A stretch of 64,000 bases of DNA from UBA4782 sp034429195 (GCA_034429195.1 DAOUGQ010000016.1:1-64000); one strand, 5' to 3'; counted from the stretch's first letter, positions 35,409 to 43,334 are shown. Notes: a model not told the origin generated them from the letters alone. A program made the numbers and translations.

Positions 35409-35412
35409 ACAA

Positions 35413-35444
35413 AAAAACGATGTCCTGATCAGGACATCGTTTTT
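35413..35444. terminator. Perfect bidirectional hairpin terminator
   Basis: Arms of 14 bases (35413-35426 and 35431-35444) pair perfectly around GATC. The left arm starts with A5 and the right arm ends with T5, so it can terminate both the giant gene (+) and the convergent glycosidase-like gene (-). Confidence 0.9.
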
Positions 35445-35463
35445 ATCTGATATGAGCTGCGTG

Positions 35464-36447
35464 TTAATCAATGAATAATATATCGCTGGTACCACGCTCT
35501 TTATTCTTTCCTAACGGGTTATTAACAACCCTGCCCATAAAGTACATTGTGGATGAGCCGCCACCATCGATATTGTAGGCATCGGTGCAACCAAGGTCTT
35601 TGAAAATTTGTGCAAATTCGGTCAGCGTTACACCTTTGCTATAGCCAGGGCTTCTGCCATCCACTACTACAAAGACAAAGTGATTGTTATCGATGATGCC
35701 TACACCTGTGCGCGGCTGATTACCCTGGATGGGGTGGTTGCCAAAATTGGTGTCGATTTCGACATTGGATAGATTTTCTGCGATTACATTACTTTCAATC
35801 AGGGCAGGTCCAAAGGAGAGGGTATTCCAGACACCTTCATCCAGAAGTTCCTGCGCACTGGTTTGTGTTTCATCATAGATTTTCATCGATCCATCGAGAT
35901 AAAAAGCCAGACCGATCCTTGCTGGTTCATCACGATAAATTACTCCATTCCGAATCACGATACCATCGCTACGAAAACCATAATAGTCGCCATTAACCGC
36001 AAAAATGGCATTATTTGCTTTTGCAATTTGCGAAGTGTATTCGATGATATTTCTTCCAAACTGATTATCAGCAAAAGCGCTTTGTAGCTGAGTGGCATCT
36101 AAAATGGTAACGTCTGCTACAAAATACCTTACTGTGTCTTGTCCACTTCCAGTGGATATTTCTTTTATGGATATAGAAACAGAAGAACTTTGATAGTTCC
36201 AATCATCCGAAGTGATGGTATCTGTGCTTTTTTCTGTAAGTACTGTTTCTGTTTCGTCTGAGACGGTTTCCGTTGTGGACTCTTCTGTCTGGATTGTTTC
36301 TGCTGAGACAGTTGTGGTGGAATATGCCAAAACATCTGCAATTTCAACATGCCTAATCAAATACCGGTCTGCCGCCAGGTATGCAATCGAACCCAGGATG
36401 AGAACAACGGATGCAATGATGAGGATTGTTTTCTTTGATTTGCTCAT
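35464..36447 (-). CDS. Membrane-anchored phosphodiester glycosidase (NAGPA-like) family protein
   Basis: The 327-residue product begins with a short basic stretch and one hydrophobic segment (about residues 5-27), giving a signal anchor. A Ser/Thr/Glu-rich linker (about 35-80) follows, then the catalytic-type domain. The C-terminal half shows the family signature: VVDGRSPGYSKGVTL, then LGCTDAYNIDGGGSSTM. This matches the phosphodiester glycosidase fold related to the enzyme that uncaps N-acetylglucosamine-1-phosphodiester. In bacteria such proteins are linked to exopolysaccharide or cell-wall glycan processing. An NGDYYGFRSDGIVIRNG segment near the middle is also typical. The start is the ATG at 36447. 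The ribosome binding site is weak. The gene is convergent with the giant gene and shares its terminator. The substrate cannot be told from sequence. Confidence 0.85.
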   Translation of the reverse strand: MSKSKKTILIIASVVLILGSIAYLAADRYLIRHVEIADVLAYSTTTVSAETIQTEESTTETVSDETETVLTEKSTDTITSDDWNYQSSSVSISIKEISTGSGQDTVRYFVADVTILDATQLQSAFADNQFGRNIIEYTSQIAKANNAIFAVNGDYYGFRSDGIVIRNGVIYRDEPARIGLAFYLDGSMKIYDETQTSAQELLDEGVWNTLSFGPALIESNVIAENLSNVEIDTNFGNHPIQGNQPRTGVGIIDNNHFVFVVVDGRSPGYSKGVTLTEFAQIFKDLGCTDAYNIDGGGSSTMYFMGRVVNNPLGKNKERGTSDILFID

Positions 36448-36747
36448 TTTCGTTACGCTTTTTTACCAGAGATGAATTTTATGGCTTCTTGATTCATTAT
36501 TGTTAAATTCTTGATCAATTAGCCAGCTTTCTTTATTGTAGGCATTATGAATTCTGTTTGGTGTAGATTTGGTATAGAGAAGACAGGAATGGGGATTTGC
36601 TGAGCATTGTGACAAAATAATTTGTGCCCTTTAGCGATGGAAGCAGGAAAAGATATACCAGTTTTAAACCGAAGTTAAGTACATTGCTCATAAAATCACA
36701 ATTGTACATACAGGATCTTGACGCAAATTAATTATCCATGAGAAAAA
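36448..36747. other. Divergent intergenic region
   Basis: 300 bases separate the divergent glycosidase-like and DedA-like genes and must carry both promoters. I see AT-rich DNA but no convincing -35/-10 pair, repeat or RNA gene. Confidence 0.4.
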
Positions 36748-37323
36748 ATGTTGAATACTCTAATTTTACTGAACTCGCAAAGCATTTTACCCTATTGCAT
36801 TTTACTAATAGCAACAATGATCGAAGGACCTGTGGCTCTTTTAATAGGGGGTGTGGCAATTTCCAGGGGATTGCTGCAGCCTATTCCGGTCTATCTTGCG
36901 GTTGTTACAGGTAACCTTATTGGCGATAGCCTATGGTATGGATTGGGGCGATTCGCAAAGATCGAATGGATCGCTCGAATAGGTGCGAAGTATGGATTTA
37001 ATTTACAAAGGATCAGACAGCTCCAACACGGCATTCAAAATTTCGCCCCAAAGCTAATTTTCTGTGCGAAGTTCACTATTGGGTTACCAATCCCCACGTT
37101 AATCGCAGTTGGTTTGAGCCGCGTGGCTCCATATCGCTGGGTAGGAGCATTGGTGTTGGGCGAGTTGATCAAGTCGGCTATATTTATGACTGCGGGATAT
37201 TTGTATACATCAGCGATCCAAAAGGCTTCGACGGGTATTCAGATCATTCTTTGGGGAGTAACAATAATGGTTGCATTAGGGGGAGTGGTCTGGTTCAAAT
37301 TAAGGAAAAGGAAAAATGCATAA
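36748..37323 (+). CDS. DedA-family (SNARE-associated) membrane protein
   Basis: The 191-residue protein has a DedA layout: a hydrophobic N-terminal helix, then an EGP segment near residue 27 (the conserved acidic residue in a membrane re-entrant loop), the motif GNLIGDSLWYGLGRF, a basic amphipathic part, then KFTIGLPIPTLIAVGLSRV corresponding to the RFxPGxRxxxxxxAG box. Two C-terminal hydrophobic segments and a basic tail (KLRKRKNA) follow. DedA proteins act in membrane homeostasis, and some members scramble or recycle undecaprenyl phosphate and other lipids. The usual Arg pair in the second box is replaced here (KF...GLPIP), so the exact transport role is uncertain. It sits 67 bases before the glycosyltransferase and may share its transcript, which would suit lipid-linked sugar metabolism (inference). 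Confidence 0.75.
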   Translation: MLNTLILLNSQSILPYCILLIATMIEGPVALLIGGVAISRGLLQPIPVYLAVVTGNLIGDSLWYGLGRFAKIEWIARIGAKYGFNLQRIRQLQHGIQNFAPKLIFCAKFTIGLPIPTLIAVGLSRVAPYRWVGALVLGELIKSAIFMTAGYLYTSAIQKASTGIQIILWGVTIMVALGGVVWFKLRKRKNA

Positions 37324-37390
37324 CCGTTTCATTCATTCATAATTATCTCCATCAGGAGTTTATCGACGTTAATGGAAAAGGAGTAATAAT

Positions 37391-38149
37391 ATGATAACGA
37401 AAAAATCCCCTCGTATCCTGGCATTGATCCCCGCATACAACGAAGAACGGTTTGTTGCTGCGGTTGTAAAAGAAGCTTCTACTTACCTTCCCGTTTTGGT
37501 GGTAGATGATGGTTCGAAAGACGATACTGCATTTCAAGCTGGAGAAGCTGGAGCAGAAGTTCTCTTGCAAATACCCAATAGAGGGAAGGGTGCAGCGCTG
37601 AGAGAAGGATTTCGCCTGGCTCTGGCGCAAGGGTATGATGCGGTGATCACGTTGGATGCTGACGGGCAGCATGACCCCAAAGAAATTCCTACTTTTATCC
37701 AGGAGTATATTTCCCGGCAACCTGACCTGATCATTGGACAGCGTGATTTTTCAATCATGCCGATTGTTCGAAAAATGAGCAATACGATTGGAACCCATCT
37801 TTTTTCCTGGGCAGTCAAGCAAGCGATCCCGGATAATCAATGTGGGTACCGCCTGGTAAACCGGAGGTTGATGCTGGAACTACTGGAACCGACAGAACAG
37901 GGATATGAGTTCGAGGTCGAAATGATCGTGAAGTGTATCCAATTTCACTTTACATTAGATTGGGTGCATGTACGCACAATCTACGGGGATGAGATAAGTC
38001 ATATTAACCCATTGAAACATGGGGTTAAATTTATTCAAATGTCCTTACGCGCAAGAAAGATGTTGAGCAAGGCGCGAAAAACCGGGGTTCATAAACCAAG
38101 AATCTCATCTCATCAAAAATCAGAAACTGTACTGTTACAATCGAAATGA
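37391..38149 (+). CDS. Family 2 glycosyltransferase, dolichyl/polyprenyl-phosphate mannosyltransferase-like
   Basis: The 252-residue protein carries a GT-A fold: ALIPAYNEE at residues 12-20, VVDDGSKDDT as the nucleotide-sugar loop, NRGKGAALREGF, and LDADGQHDP with the metal-binding DxD. QCGYRLVNRR follows, then a YEFEVEMI stretch typical of DPM1-like enzymes. There is no C-terminal membrane domain, only a basic tail, so it is probably a soluble or peripheral enzyme that loads a sugar onto a polyprenyl phosphate at the inner face of the membrane. The start is supported by AAAAGGAG (37376-37383), 7 bases before the ATG. It is convergent with the transketolase gene, only 15 bases away. Sugar and acceptor cannot be fixed from sequence. 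Confidence 0.85.
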   Translation: MITKKSPRILALIPAYNEERFVAAVVKEASTYLPVLVVDDGSKDDTAFQAGEAGAEVLLQIPNRGKGAALREGFRLALAQGYDAVITLDADGQHDPKEIPTFIQEYISRQPDLIIGQRDFSIMPIVRKMSNTIGTHLFSWAVKQAIPDNQCGYRLVNRRLMLELLEPTEQGYEFEVEMIVKCIQFHFTLDWVHVRTIYGDEISHINPLKHGVKFIQMSLRARKMLSKARKTGVHKPRISSHQKSETVLLQSK

Positions 38150-38164
38150 CAGCAATTTAACAAA

Positions 38165-40525
38165 CTAACTTTCATACGCCTCTTTCAATGCAGCCTGAAT
38201 TCTACCTAACCGCCCCTGCCTTTCACTCGCAAAGCGCTGTATACCAGCCAGGACCCATTCGGGTGAAAGGTGGGCTTCATCGATGACATCTTCCAGCCTG
38301 CCGCCTGTGCGCCAGCGATCATCCCAATCGGAGGAAAGAGCATATTCTTCACTGATGGAATTGAAGATCCAATCATGCATCAACCAACGTGCCTGGGTAG
38401 TGATCACGGTGGAATCCAATTTATCTGCTGGTGAAAGAACTTTCTTTTGGTATTCCTGGGATTGCAAGGCGAATAATTGTGGACTGGCAGCGTAAATGAT
38501 CTTCACATTGATCTTTTGCACATCGAGTAGAGGCAATATCTTCATCACTGAAGCCATTGCACTGGTTCCCTGGACAATGATCGCTCCTGCGTGTGGAACA
38601 TCAGGTGTGTAATCCCGTGCTATATATGCTCCTCTAGCTGCTTCAAAGTGAGATGGTATTCTCAGTGCCTGACGGTCCGGTATTTCAATAGGGGGACGGG
38701 TAAGATGCAGGGCTACAATGGGCACATTCGTTGCCAATGCAGCTCCCAACAGAACCGGTACTTCATTATGTTCCCACGGATAAAGATTGATGATCTTTCC
38801 TTTAGGGAATAGTTGGGTGACTCCAGGAGAGAAAATACCAAAATGGGTACGGCTGTCATCTGCGGTTTCAGGCCCTGAATGCCCAGCAATCCATATGACT
38901 TTACCGATCTTCAACTGGCAGTCCTGCTCCAACTGACTAAGCAAGCGAAACAATCCATACTTGAGGTAGGAGAAAGAACCATAGGTGGAGCAGGCTCCCC
39001 AAAATCCATCAAATTCCTTTTCGGGATGTTCGGAGAGGTTAACAGTAACCAGACCGCTCATGATGCCCGCATTGGCAAATTCGGTGATCTCCTGCGGAAG
39101 GATAACACCTTCCGGTGTACCCGAACGCAGATACCAGCCATACCCTTTGAAATCTTCATACGTTGCCCCAAAACCAATCAAGTTGGTGGATTCCGCCAGG
39201 TCAGCAGATGCTACCAGGAAGAGTGGACGATTGTATTCTTTTGCGCCAAAGGCATTTACCCAGGCTCCCCACTTTCCCAGGGCAGCGCGGTTGGGGACTA
39301 TCTCCCCCGGTTTAGCAAACAGATTCTGTGGGTAATTTTGATAATCCAATAACCGTTTATCCTGGAAAGGATTGCCCTTTTTACCAAGGGTGAAGCTGGA
39401 AATGGTATCAGGCACACTATCACCCAGGTTGACCAGAGTTTCTGCAAGATAATCTACCAGAGCTTGATCCCGATGTAACACGTCTATGACAACTTTCAGG
39501 TTGTCAGTAAATTCCTTTCTCAGTGAGAGAGGGTCATTGGGAACATGCCCATTAGAATTCTCAAAACTTACCCTGTACTTGTCAGCGAATTCCTGTTTAG
39601 TCTGCCAATAGAGGTCATTATTGAATAAGTGCGGCGACCCATGAGAGGCATTGTCGTATTTATAATATCCTCTTCCTTTGCGGGTCTTGAACCAGATCCC
39701 TTTTGGAGCATGCGTGGGATTGGGTGAGTGGATTGCATTATAGAGTGTCTCCGTGATAGATTTCCAATCACTACCTTCCTCAGTACCAAACGCCTGCCAT
39801 CCGTGACTCTCGAACCAGAGTTGCGGTGTGCCATACACAACAGAGCTGACGGCGTGGCTGTCGATTCCGTAATCATTCCAATCGAGAATAAAATAAAGAT
39901 TATCCAGCTCCAATCCGTACGCAGAGTTAAGCGTCTCCTGCACTCCTCCAGGAGTAAAACCGCCCTCGCCATCGAAGGCGAATACTTTCACTTCGCCTGC
40001 ACCCGCCCGTTTCAATGCCAGAGCTTCCCCTGCTGCGGCAGGCGTACCATGACCGGAGGGTCCTGTGTTGAATTTTAAGAAGAGGGTCTTCCCACCCATT
40101 TCAGCATGACCTGATAACCCACCATGCTCGCGGAATTTCACCAGGTCTTCCCAGTAGAGAATTTCTTCACGAGAGTTGGGATTTGCATAACGTGGATCTC
40201 CCGTTTGTTGATACTTGATACGCAGGGCTTCATTGAAGATCGCAAGAGTGCAATAAACGAGAGGAACGGTGTGACCACCTGTTAAAACGAAACGGTCTGC
40301 AAAACGCTTTGAGGGATTACGAATATCCCAACGCATGGCACCACTCAATAAAGTTGCAAGAAAAGCATGTACTTTTGAGCGGGAGCCTCCTGGGTGACCA
40401 CTCTGGCGATAGTTCATGATGATATCGATCAATTGGTCAACCAGGTCTTTGGTTTTTTCCCAGGAGGCGAAATTGGGGGAAAGGTCAGCAATTCTTTGTT
40501 GGACGGTATTGGGGGAAGAGATCAT
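38165..40525 (-). CDS. Transketolase (long variant)
   Basis: The 786-residue protein matches the thiamine-diphosphate transketolase layout. SGHPGGS appears near residue 42, then SGHGTPAAAGEALALKRA. The ThDP/metal site is seen as FDGEGGFTPGG followed by DWNDYGID. A pyrimidine-binding middle domain runs from about residue 415 to 600 and a C-terminal domain follows. Transketolase moves two-carbon ketol units between sugar phosphates in the non-oxidative pentose phosphate pathway. The usual length is 620-700 residues, so about 100 extra residues are present, partly in loops after HPGG and in the middle. GDG is FDG here and the usual YN pair is WND. The start at 40525 has AGAGGA upstream. The gene is monocistronic by layout. 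It could be a related two-carbon-transfer enzyme with a different substrate. Confidence 0.8.
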   Translation of the reverse strand: MISSPNTVQQRIADLSPNFASWEKTKDLVDQLIDIIMNYRQSGHPGGSRSKVHAFLATLLSGAMRWDIRNPSKRFADRFVLTGGHTVPLVYCTLAIFNEALRIKYQQTGDPRYANPNSREEILYWEDLVKFREHGGLSGHAEMGGKTLFLKFNTGPSGHGTPAAAGEALALKRAGAGEVKVFAFDGEGGFTPGGVQETLNSAYGLELDNLYFILDWNDYGIDSHAVSSVVYGTPQLWFESHGWQAFGTEEGSDWKSITETLYNAIHSPNPTHAPKGIWFKTRKGRGYYKYDNASHGSPHLFNNDLYWQTKQEFADKYRVSFENSNGHVPNDPLSLRKEFTDNLKVVIDVLHRDQALVDYLAETLVNLGDSVPDTISSFTLGKKGNPFQDKRLLDYQNYPQNLFAKPGEIVPNRAALGKWGAWVNAFGAKEYNRPLFLVASADLAESTNLIGFGATYEDFKGYGWYLRSGTPEGVILPQEITEFANAGIMSGLVTVNLSEHPEKEFDGFWGACSTYGSFSYLKYGLFRLLSQLEQDCQLKIGKVIWIAGHSGPETADDSRTHFGIFSPGVTQLFPKGKIINLYPWEHNEVPVLLGAALATNVPIVALHLTRPPIEIPDRQALRIPSHFEAARGAYIARDYTPDVPHAGAIIVQGTSAMASVMKILPLLDVQKINVKIIYAASPQLFALQSQEYQKKVLSPADKLDSTVITTQARWLMHDWIFNSISEEYALSSDWDDRWRTGGRLEDVIDEAHLSPEWVLAGIQRFASERQGRLGRIQAALKEAYES

Positions 40526-41335
40526 GGAATGTTTCCTCTAATGAAAGCCAAAACTGATGTCTATTGATGGGCAATATTGAAAGAATATTAAAGATGGAAT
40601 ATCAAGAGAATCATACCATTGTACTGTGAAGCTGAAAACTGCATGTATGAAAAATCAAAACGCAAAGATCAATTGTTGCTAAAGAAGAAATAAGGCATGA
40701 GCTTGGATATTATGCGGAGAAGAAAGCTTACAAACAATTCAATGTGTTTTTAAGAAGAGTAGCTCAAAAAGAATTTTTTTGTGATGCTATAAATTAGTAA
40801 ACTAGAAATAGAAATCTCATGATTCAGCAAGAAAACCCGGGACTTCTTTCATCAGTTGCAAGCCTGCTCAAGAAAAAATTGCCAAACCAGGATAAAACCA
40901 TACTGTGTCAATGCGAAGAGGAATAAAGATGGAAACGATTTATCTCCTTACCAGAAGAGCAATTAGGAAATGATAAAAGAGAATTTAGTGCCTTCTACAA
41001 CAAAAATCAGGAAGCTTGTATTAAACATTGGACAGAGAAAGGCTTAATAATGGTTCGAAAAATCTTTCCACAAGCATAAGAAACCAAGAGAAATTAAACC
41101 ATCTCAATTGGCTTTTCAGATTTATGATAAGGATCTTTGCTAAGGAAATGAAGGTTCCAACAAGAGATCAAGAAACTAGACTGAAAAGTACTTAGCAAAT
41201 ATTTTTAATATAGTACAAATATAATGGTATTAATATGCCATAATACTGGAAAATGTACTATAATATTAGTATAATAATAGTGATCAGATTTTGAGGTAAT
41301 GCACATTATTTCATAACCAGGTAGTAATGAATTAG
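40526..41335. other. AT-rich intergenic region with decayed gene fragments
   Basis: There is no intact gene in 810 bases. An open stretch near 40660-40798 encodes a helical fragment containing KEEIRHELGYYAEKKAYKQF and ends in a stop. A second stretch, 40927-41079, encodes RWKRFISLPEEQL ... HWTEKGLIMVRKIF and ends in TAA. Its likely continuation KKPREIKPSQLAF lies one frame over at 41078-41143. These look like remnants of one or two small genes of unknown family. The last 130 bases hold the candidate promoter and operators of the next gene. Confidence 0.5.
41211..41275 (+). promoter_or_regulatory. Promoter with overlapping operator-like dyads upstream of the XRE-cupin gene
   Basis: TAGTACA (41211-41217) faces TGTACTA (41254-41260). 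Between them lies a second imperfect dyad, ATGGnAT....ATnCCAT (41224-41241). Two TATAAT hexamers (41259-41264 and 41270-41275) form a direct repeat with an 11-base period. No good -35 is visible, which suits an activated or autoregulated promoter. The binding protein is unknown. Autoregulation by the downstream HTH protein is inference. Confidence 0.45.
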
Positions 41336-42385
41336 ATGAAAGAAATCGATGCAAATGATACTAGAACCGAAAAAAACCAACCACTATCAGAAGTTCTGGT
41401 TGGCAGACGGCTGAGGGAGTTGCGTACACAAAGAGGTTTTTCGTTGCGCTCGCTGGCTGAGAGAAGTGGTCTGAATATCAATACACTTAGCCTGGTCGAA
41501 AATGGTAAAACCTCTCCATCTGTGAGTACTCTTCAGCAGCTGGCACTTGCGTTAAATGTGCCGATCACTGCATTCTTTGAATCCGACCCTCAACAAAAGA
41601 ATATCGTTTTTACACGGGCAGATTTACGTCCGCGCGAATCATTTGGAAGTGCACAAATACATAATTTGGGAAAGAATTTCAAAGGAAGTGCGGTCCAACC
41701 ATTCATAGTGACTCTGCAACCGGGTAAGGGTAGTGGTGACCATATCATCGTTCATACCGGATACGAATTTGTTTATTGCATTAATGGTTCGATCAAATAT
41801 CAAATAGAAAACCAGGAGTTTATTCTAGAATCTGAGGACAGCCTCTTGTTTGAAGCTCATCTCCCACATTGCTGGGAGAATACATCAGATACCAGCGCAA
41901 AAATACTTTTGGTTCTAATTCCTGTGGATGAAAGAGAAGAACCTGGTGGAAGACATTTTTCACTAGAAGCCATGAAAAAGGAGTTAATTATGAAAATTGC
42001 TGTAATAACGGATGATGGGAAAACCATCAGTCAACATTTTGGGCGTGCACCTTATTACATGGTTTGCACTATCGAAGAGGGAAAGATCGTAAATCGGGAA
42101 ATGCGTGCAAAATTAGGACATAACCATTTTGCCAATCAGCAGCATGAAGAAGCCCACCATGCGGATCATGGCTTGGATTCTATCTCGCACAATAAGCATG
42201 TCAGTATGGCAGAGGCGATTGCGGATTGTAAAGTACTTTTATGTGGGGGAATGGGTATGGGAGCGTATGATAGTATGCGCCGTTTGAATATCCAACCGTT
42301 TGTTACCGATGTAGAAAACATCGATGATGCAGTAAAGGCATTCCTTGATGGAAAACTTATTGATCACACTGAATTGTTACACTAG
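41336..42385 (+). CDS. XRE-family HTH, cupin and NifX-like domain fusion
   Basis: The 349-residue frame has three parts. Residues about 23-77 are an XRE helix-turn-helix (LRELRTQRGFSLRSLAERSG ... SLVENGKTSPSVSTLQQLA). Residues about 120-197 are a cupin (HTGYEFVYCINGSIKY ... FEAHLPHCWEN), the usual ligand-sensing partner in HTH-cupin repressors. Residues 219-349 are a dinitrogenase iron-molybdenum cofactor biosynthesis (NifX/NafY-type) domain starting MKIAVITDDGKTISQHFGRA and ending in GGMGMGAYDSM. A His-rich segment near residues 261-288 could bind metal. A strong Shine-Dalgarno and an ATG occur exactly at the domain border, so a separate 131-residue NifX-like product is likely as well. The gene precedes fur-feoABC and probably belongs to iron or Fe-S control. 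No nif genes are seen here. Confidence 0.82.
   Translation: MKEIDANDTRTEKNQPLSEVLVGRRLRELRTQRGFSLRSLAERSGLNINTLSLVENGKTSPSVSTLQQLALALNVPITAFFESDPQQKNIVFTRADLRPRESFGSAQIHNLGKNFKGSAVQPFIVTLQPGKGSGDHIIVHTGYEFVYCINGSIKYQIENQEFILESEDSLLFEAHLPHCWENTSDTSAKILLVLIPVDEREEPGGRHFSLEAMKKELIMKIAVITDDGKTISQHFGRAPYYMVCTIEEGKIVNREMRAKLGHNHFANQQHEEAHHADHGLDSISHNKHVSMAEAIADCKVLLCGGMGMGAYDSMRRLNIQPFVTDVENIDDAVKAFLDGKLIDHTELLH
41975..41992 (+). promoter_or_regulatory. Internal ribosome binding site and start for the NifX-like domain
   Basis: AAAAAGGAG (41975-41983) lies 6 bases before an in-frame ATG (41990-41992), where the NifX-like domain begins with MKIAVITDDG. This is a better initiation signal than that of the full-length gene, whose nearest AGGT is 12 bases from its ATG. 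A free 131-residue protein (41990-42385) is therefore expected. Confidence 0.65.
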
Positions 42386-42461
42386 CGAATTTCCAAAAAT
42401 CTGGAGACTGTAGTAGTAAACAAAATTCTTCCATCAAGAGAATCATTAAATTCCTCCAATT

Positions 42462-42496
42462 TTTCCCAGATTGAAGTGGTAAATCAATCTGGGAAA
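42462..42496 (+). terminator. Stem-loop after the NifX-like domain, possible terminator
   Basis: TTTCCCAGATTGA (42462-42474) pairs perfectly with TCAATCTGGGAAA (42484-42496) around a 9-base loop. It lacks a U-tract on either strand, so it may be a weak or factor-dependent terminator or an mRNA stabiliser. Confidence 0.4.
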
Positions 42497-42526
42497 TTGC
42501 ATTACTATTTCCTTGAAACACAACTA

Positions 42527-42540
42527 GTGACAAATGTCAC
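42527..42540. promoter_or_regulatory. CRP/FNR-like dyad upstream of fur
   Basis: GTGACA-AA-TGTCAC is a perfect 6-2-6 dyad, 73 bases before the fur start. It resembles sites of the CRP/FNR superfamily. No such regulator is encoded in the window. Confidence 0.35.
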
Positions 42541-42573
42541 TTCAGCAATCTTGTTATTGCGAGTAATATTGAG

Positions 42574-42592
42574 ATTGAGAATTATTCTCAAT
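42574..42592. promoter_or_regulatory. Fur-box-like 9-1-9 inverted repeat
   Basis: ATTGAGAATTATTCTCAAT is a perfect 9-1-9 palindrome. Its length and A/T-rich GAATnATTC core match the classical Fur operator geometry. It lies 20 bases before the fur ATG, so Fur bound here would cover the transcription start and repress fur-feoABC when iron is plentiful. Confidence 0.75.
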
Positions 42593-42612
42593 ATTGATAC
42601 CGGATTAATATT

Positions 42613-43038
42613 ATGGAACTAAAACAAACGCTTCATTCTCAGGGCTTCAATGTTACCCGTCAGCGAAAGCTAGTGTTGGAAATACTGAAACAATCTCAAA
42701 ACCACCTGGATGCCGGAGCCATCTTTTTGGAAGCAAAACAGAAAGATGATCGAATCAGCCTGGCGACGGTATATAGGACGTTGGATCTTTTAAAAAAGGC
42801 AGGGCTGGTTGAAGAAAACAATCTGGGTGAAGATCACGGGCATTTTGAAGCAACTCAAGAGCTTCAACACTTTCATTTCACCTGTATTCATTGTGGAAAA
42901 GTCATAGAACTACAAGCTGGTGAAATTCAAGATGCTGTGCGGAAAACTGGCGATCTGCAGGGTTTGAAGGTGATAGATATCCAATTATTTTTGCGGGGAT
43001 ATTGCCCTGATTGCCAGACAAAGGGTATGCAAAGATGA
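42613..43038 (+). CDS. fur: Fur-family ferric uptake regulator
   Basis: The 141-residue protein has the Fur layout. The N-terminal winged helix contains NVTRQRKLVLEIL and ISLATVYRTLDLLKKAGLV, the recognition helix. The dimerisation domain has HFHFTCIHCGKVIEL and ends in YCPDC. The paired Cys (91/94 and 131/134) form the structural zinc site, and His86/His88 belong to the regulatory metal site. Fur represses iron uptake genes when Fe2+ is bound. Its own operator-like repeat lies just upstream. The stop overlaps the feoA start (ATGA), so translation is coupled. A zinc (Zur) or peroxide (PerR) role cannot be fully excluded, but the joined feoABC genes favour iron. Confidence 0.88.
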   Translation: MELKQTLHSQGFNVTRQRKLVLEILKQSQNHLDAGAIFLEAKQKDDRISLATVYRTLDLLKKAGLVEENNLGEDHGHFEATQELQHFHFTCIHCGKVIELQAGEIQDAVRKTGDLQGLKVIDIQLFLRGYCPDCQTKGMQR

Positions 43039-43334
43039 GGTTTCGCAGTATGGAAGACCGAAATATTTCACCTTCACGCTCAATTAGTTTTGAAAATCAC
43101 AATGATCCTCACATGCCATTAACCGCTATCCCTGTTGGGAATCGGATAATCGTCACCAGGCTCAATGGTGGGAAGGAATTCATCAATCGTATTGCAAGCC
43201 TCGGGATTACGATTGGAACGGAAATAACTGTTCTTCACAATCCAGGACATGGTCCAATCATTATTTCAATTATTGGTTCTCATGTAGCTTTGGGACGCCA
43301 TGAAGCTGAACAGATCCAGGTGCGATCAAAATGA
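43035..43334 (+). CDS. feoA: FeoA, ferrous iron transport SH3-like protein
   Basis: The FeoA core runs from about MPLTAIPVGNRIIVTRLNGG through RIASLGITIGTEITVLHN and ALGRHEAEQIQV, the small SH3-like fold that supports FeoB. I chose the ATG at 43035 because it overlaps the fur stop as ATGA and has AAGG upstream. This gives 99 residues, with about 26 extra before the core. ATG 43050 (GAGG, 9 bases upstream) is a good alternative. The ATG at 43113 starts exactly at the core but lacks a ribosome binding site. The 3' end overlaps feoB by ATGA. Confidence 0.85.
   Translation: MRFRSMEDRNISPSRSISFENHNDPHMPLTAIPVGNRIIVTRLNGGKEFINRIASLGITIGTEITVLHNPGHGPIIISIIGSHVALGRHEAEQIQVRSK

Noticed and set aside
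11206..34870. Regular repeats could suggest a CRISPR array
   Set aside because: Repeats are coding, diverged, and vary in length and spacing. No short identical direct repeats with unique spacers.
27..35408. Possibility that the giant frame is several genes joined by error
   Set aside because: One continuous frame with no stop and continuous repeat logic. An assembly error cannot be excluded but nothing in the sequence shows one.
36718..36747. TTGACG before the DedA-like gene as a -35 box
   Set aside because: It is about 30 bases from the start codon, too close for a -10 box and leader.
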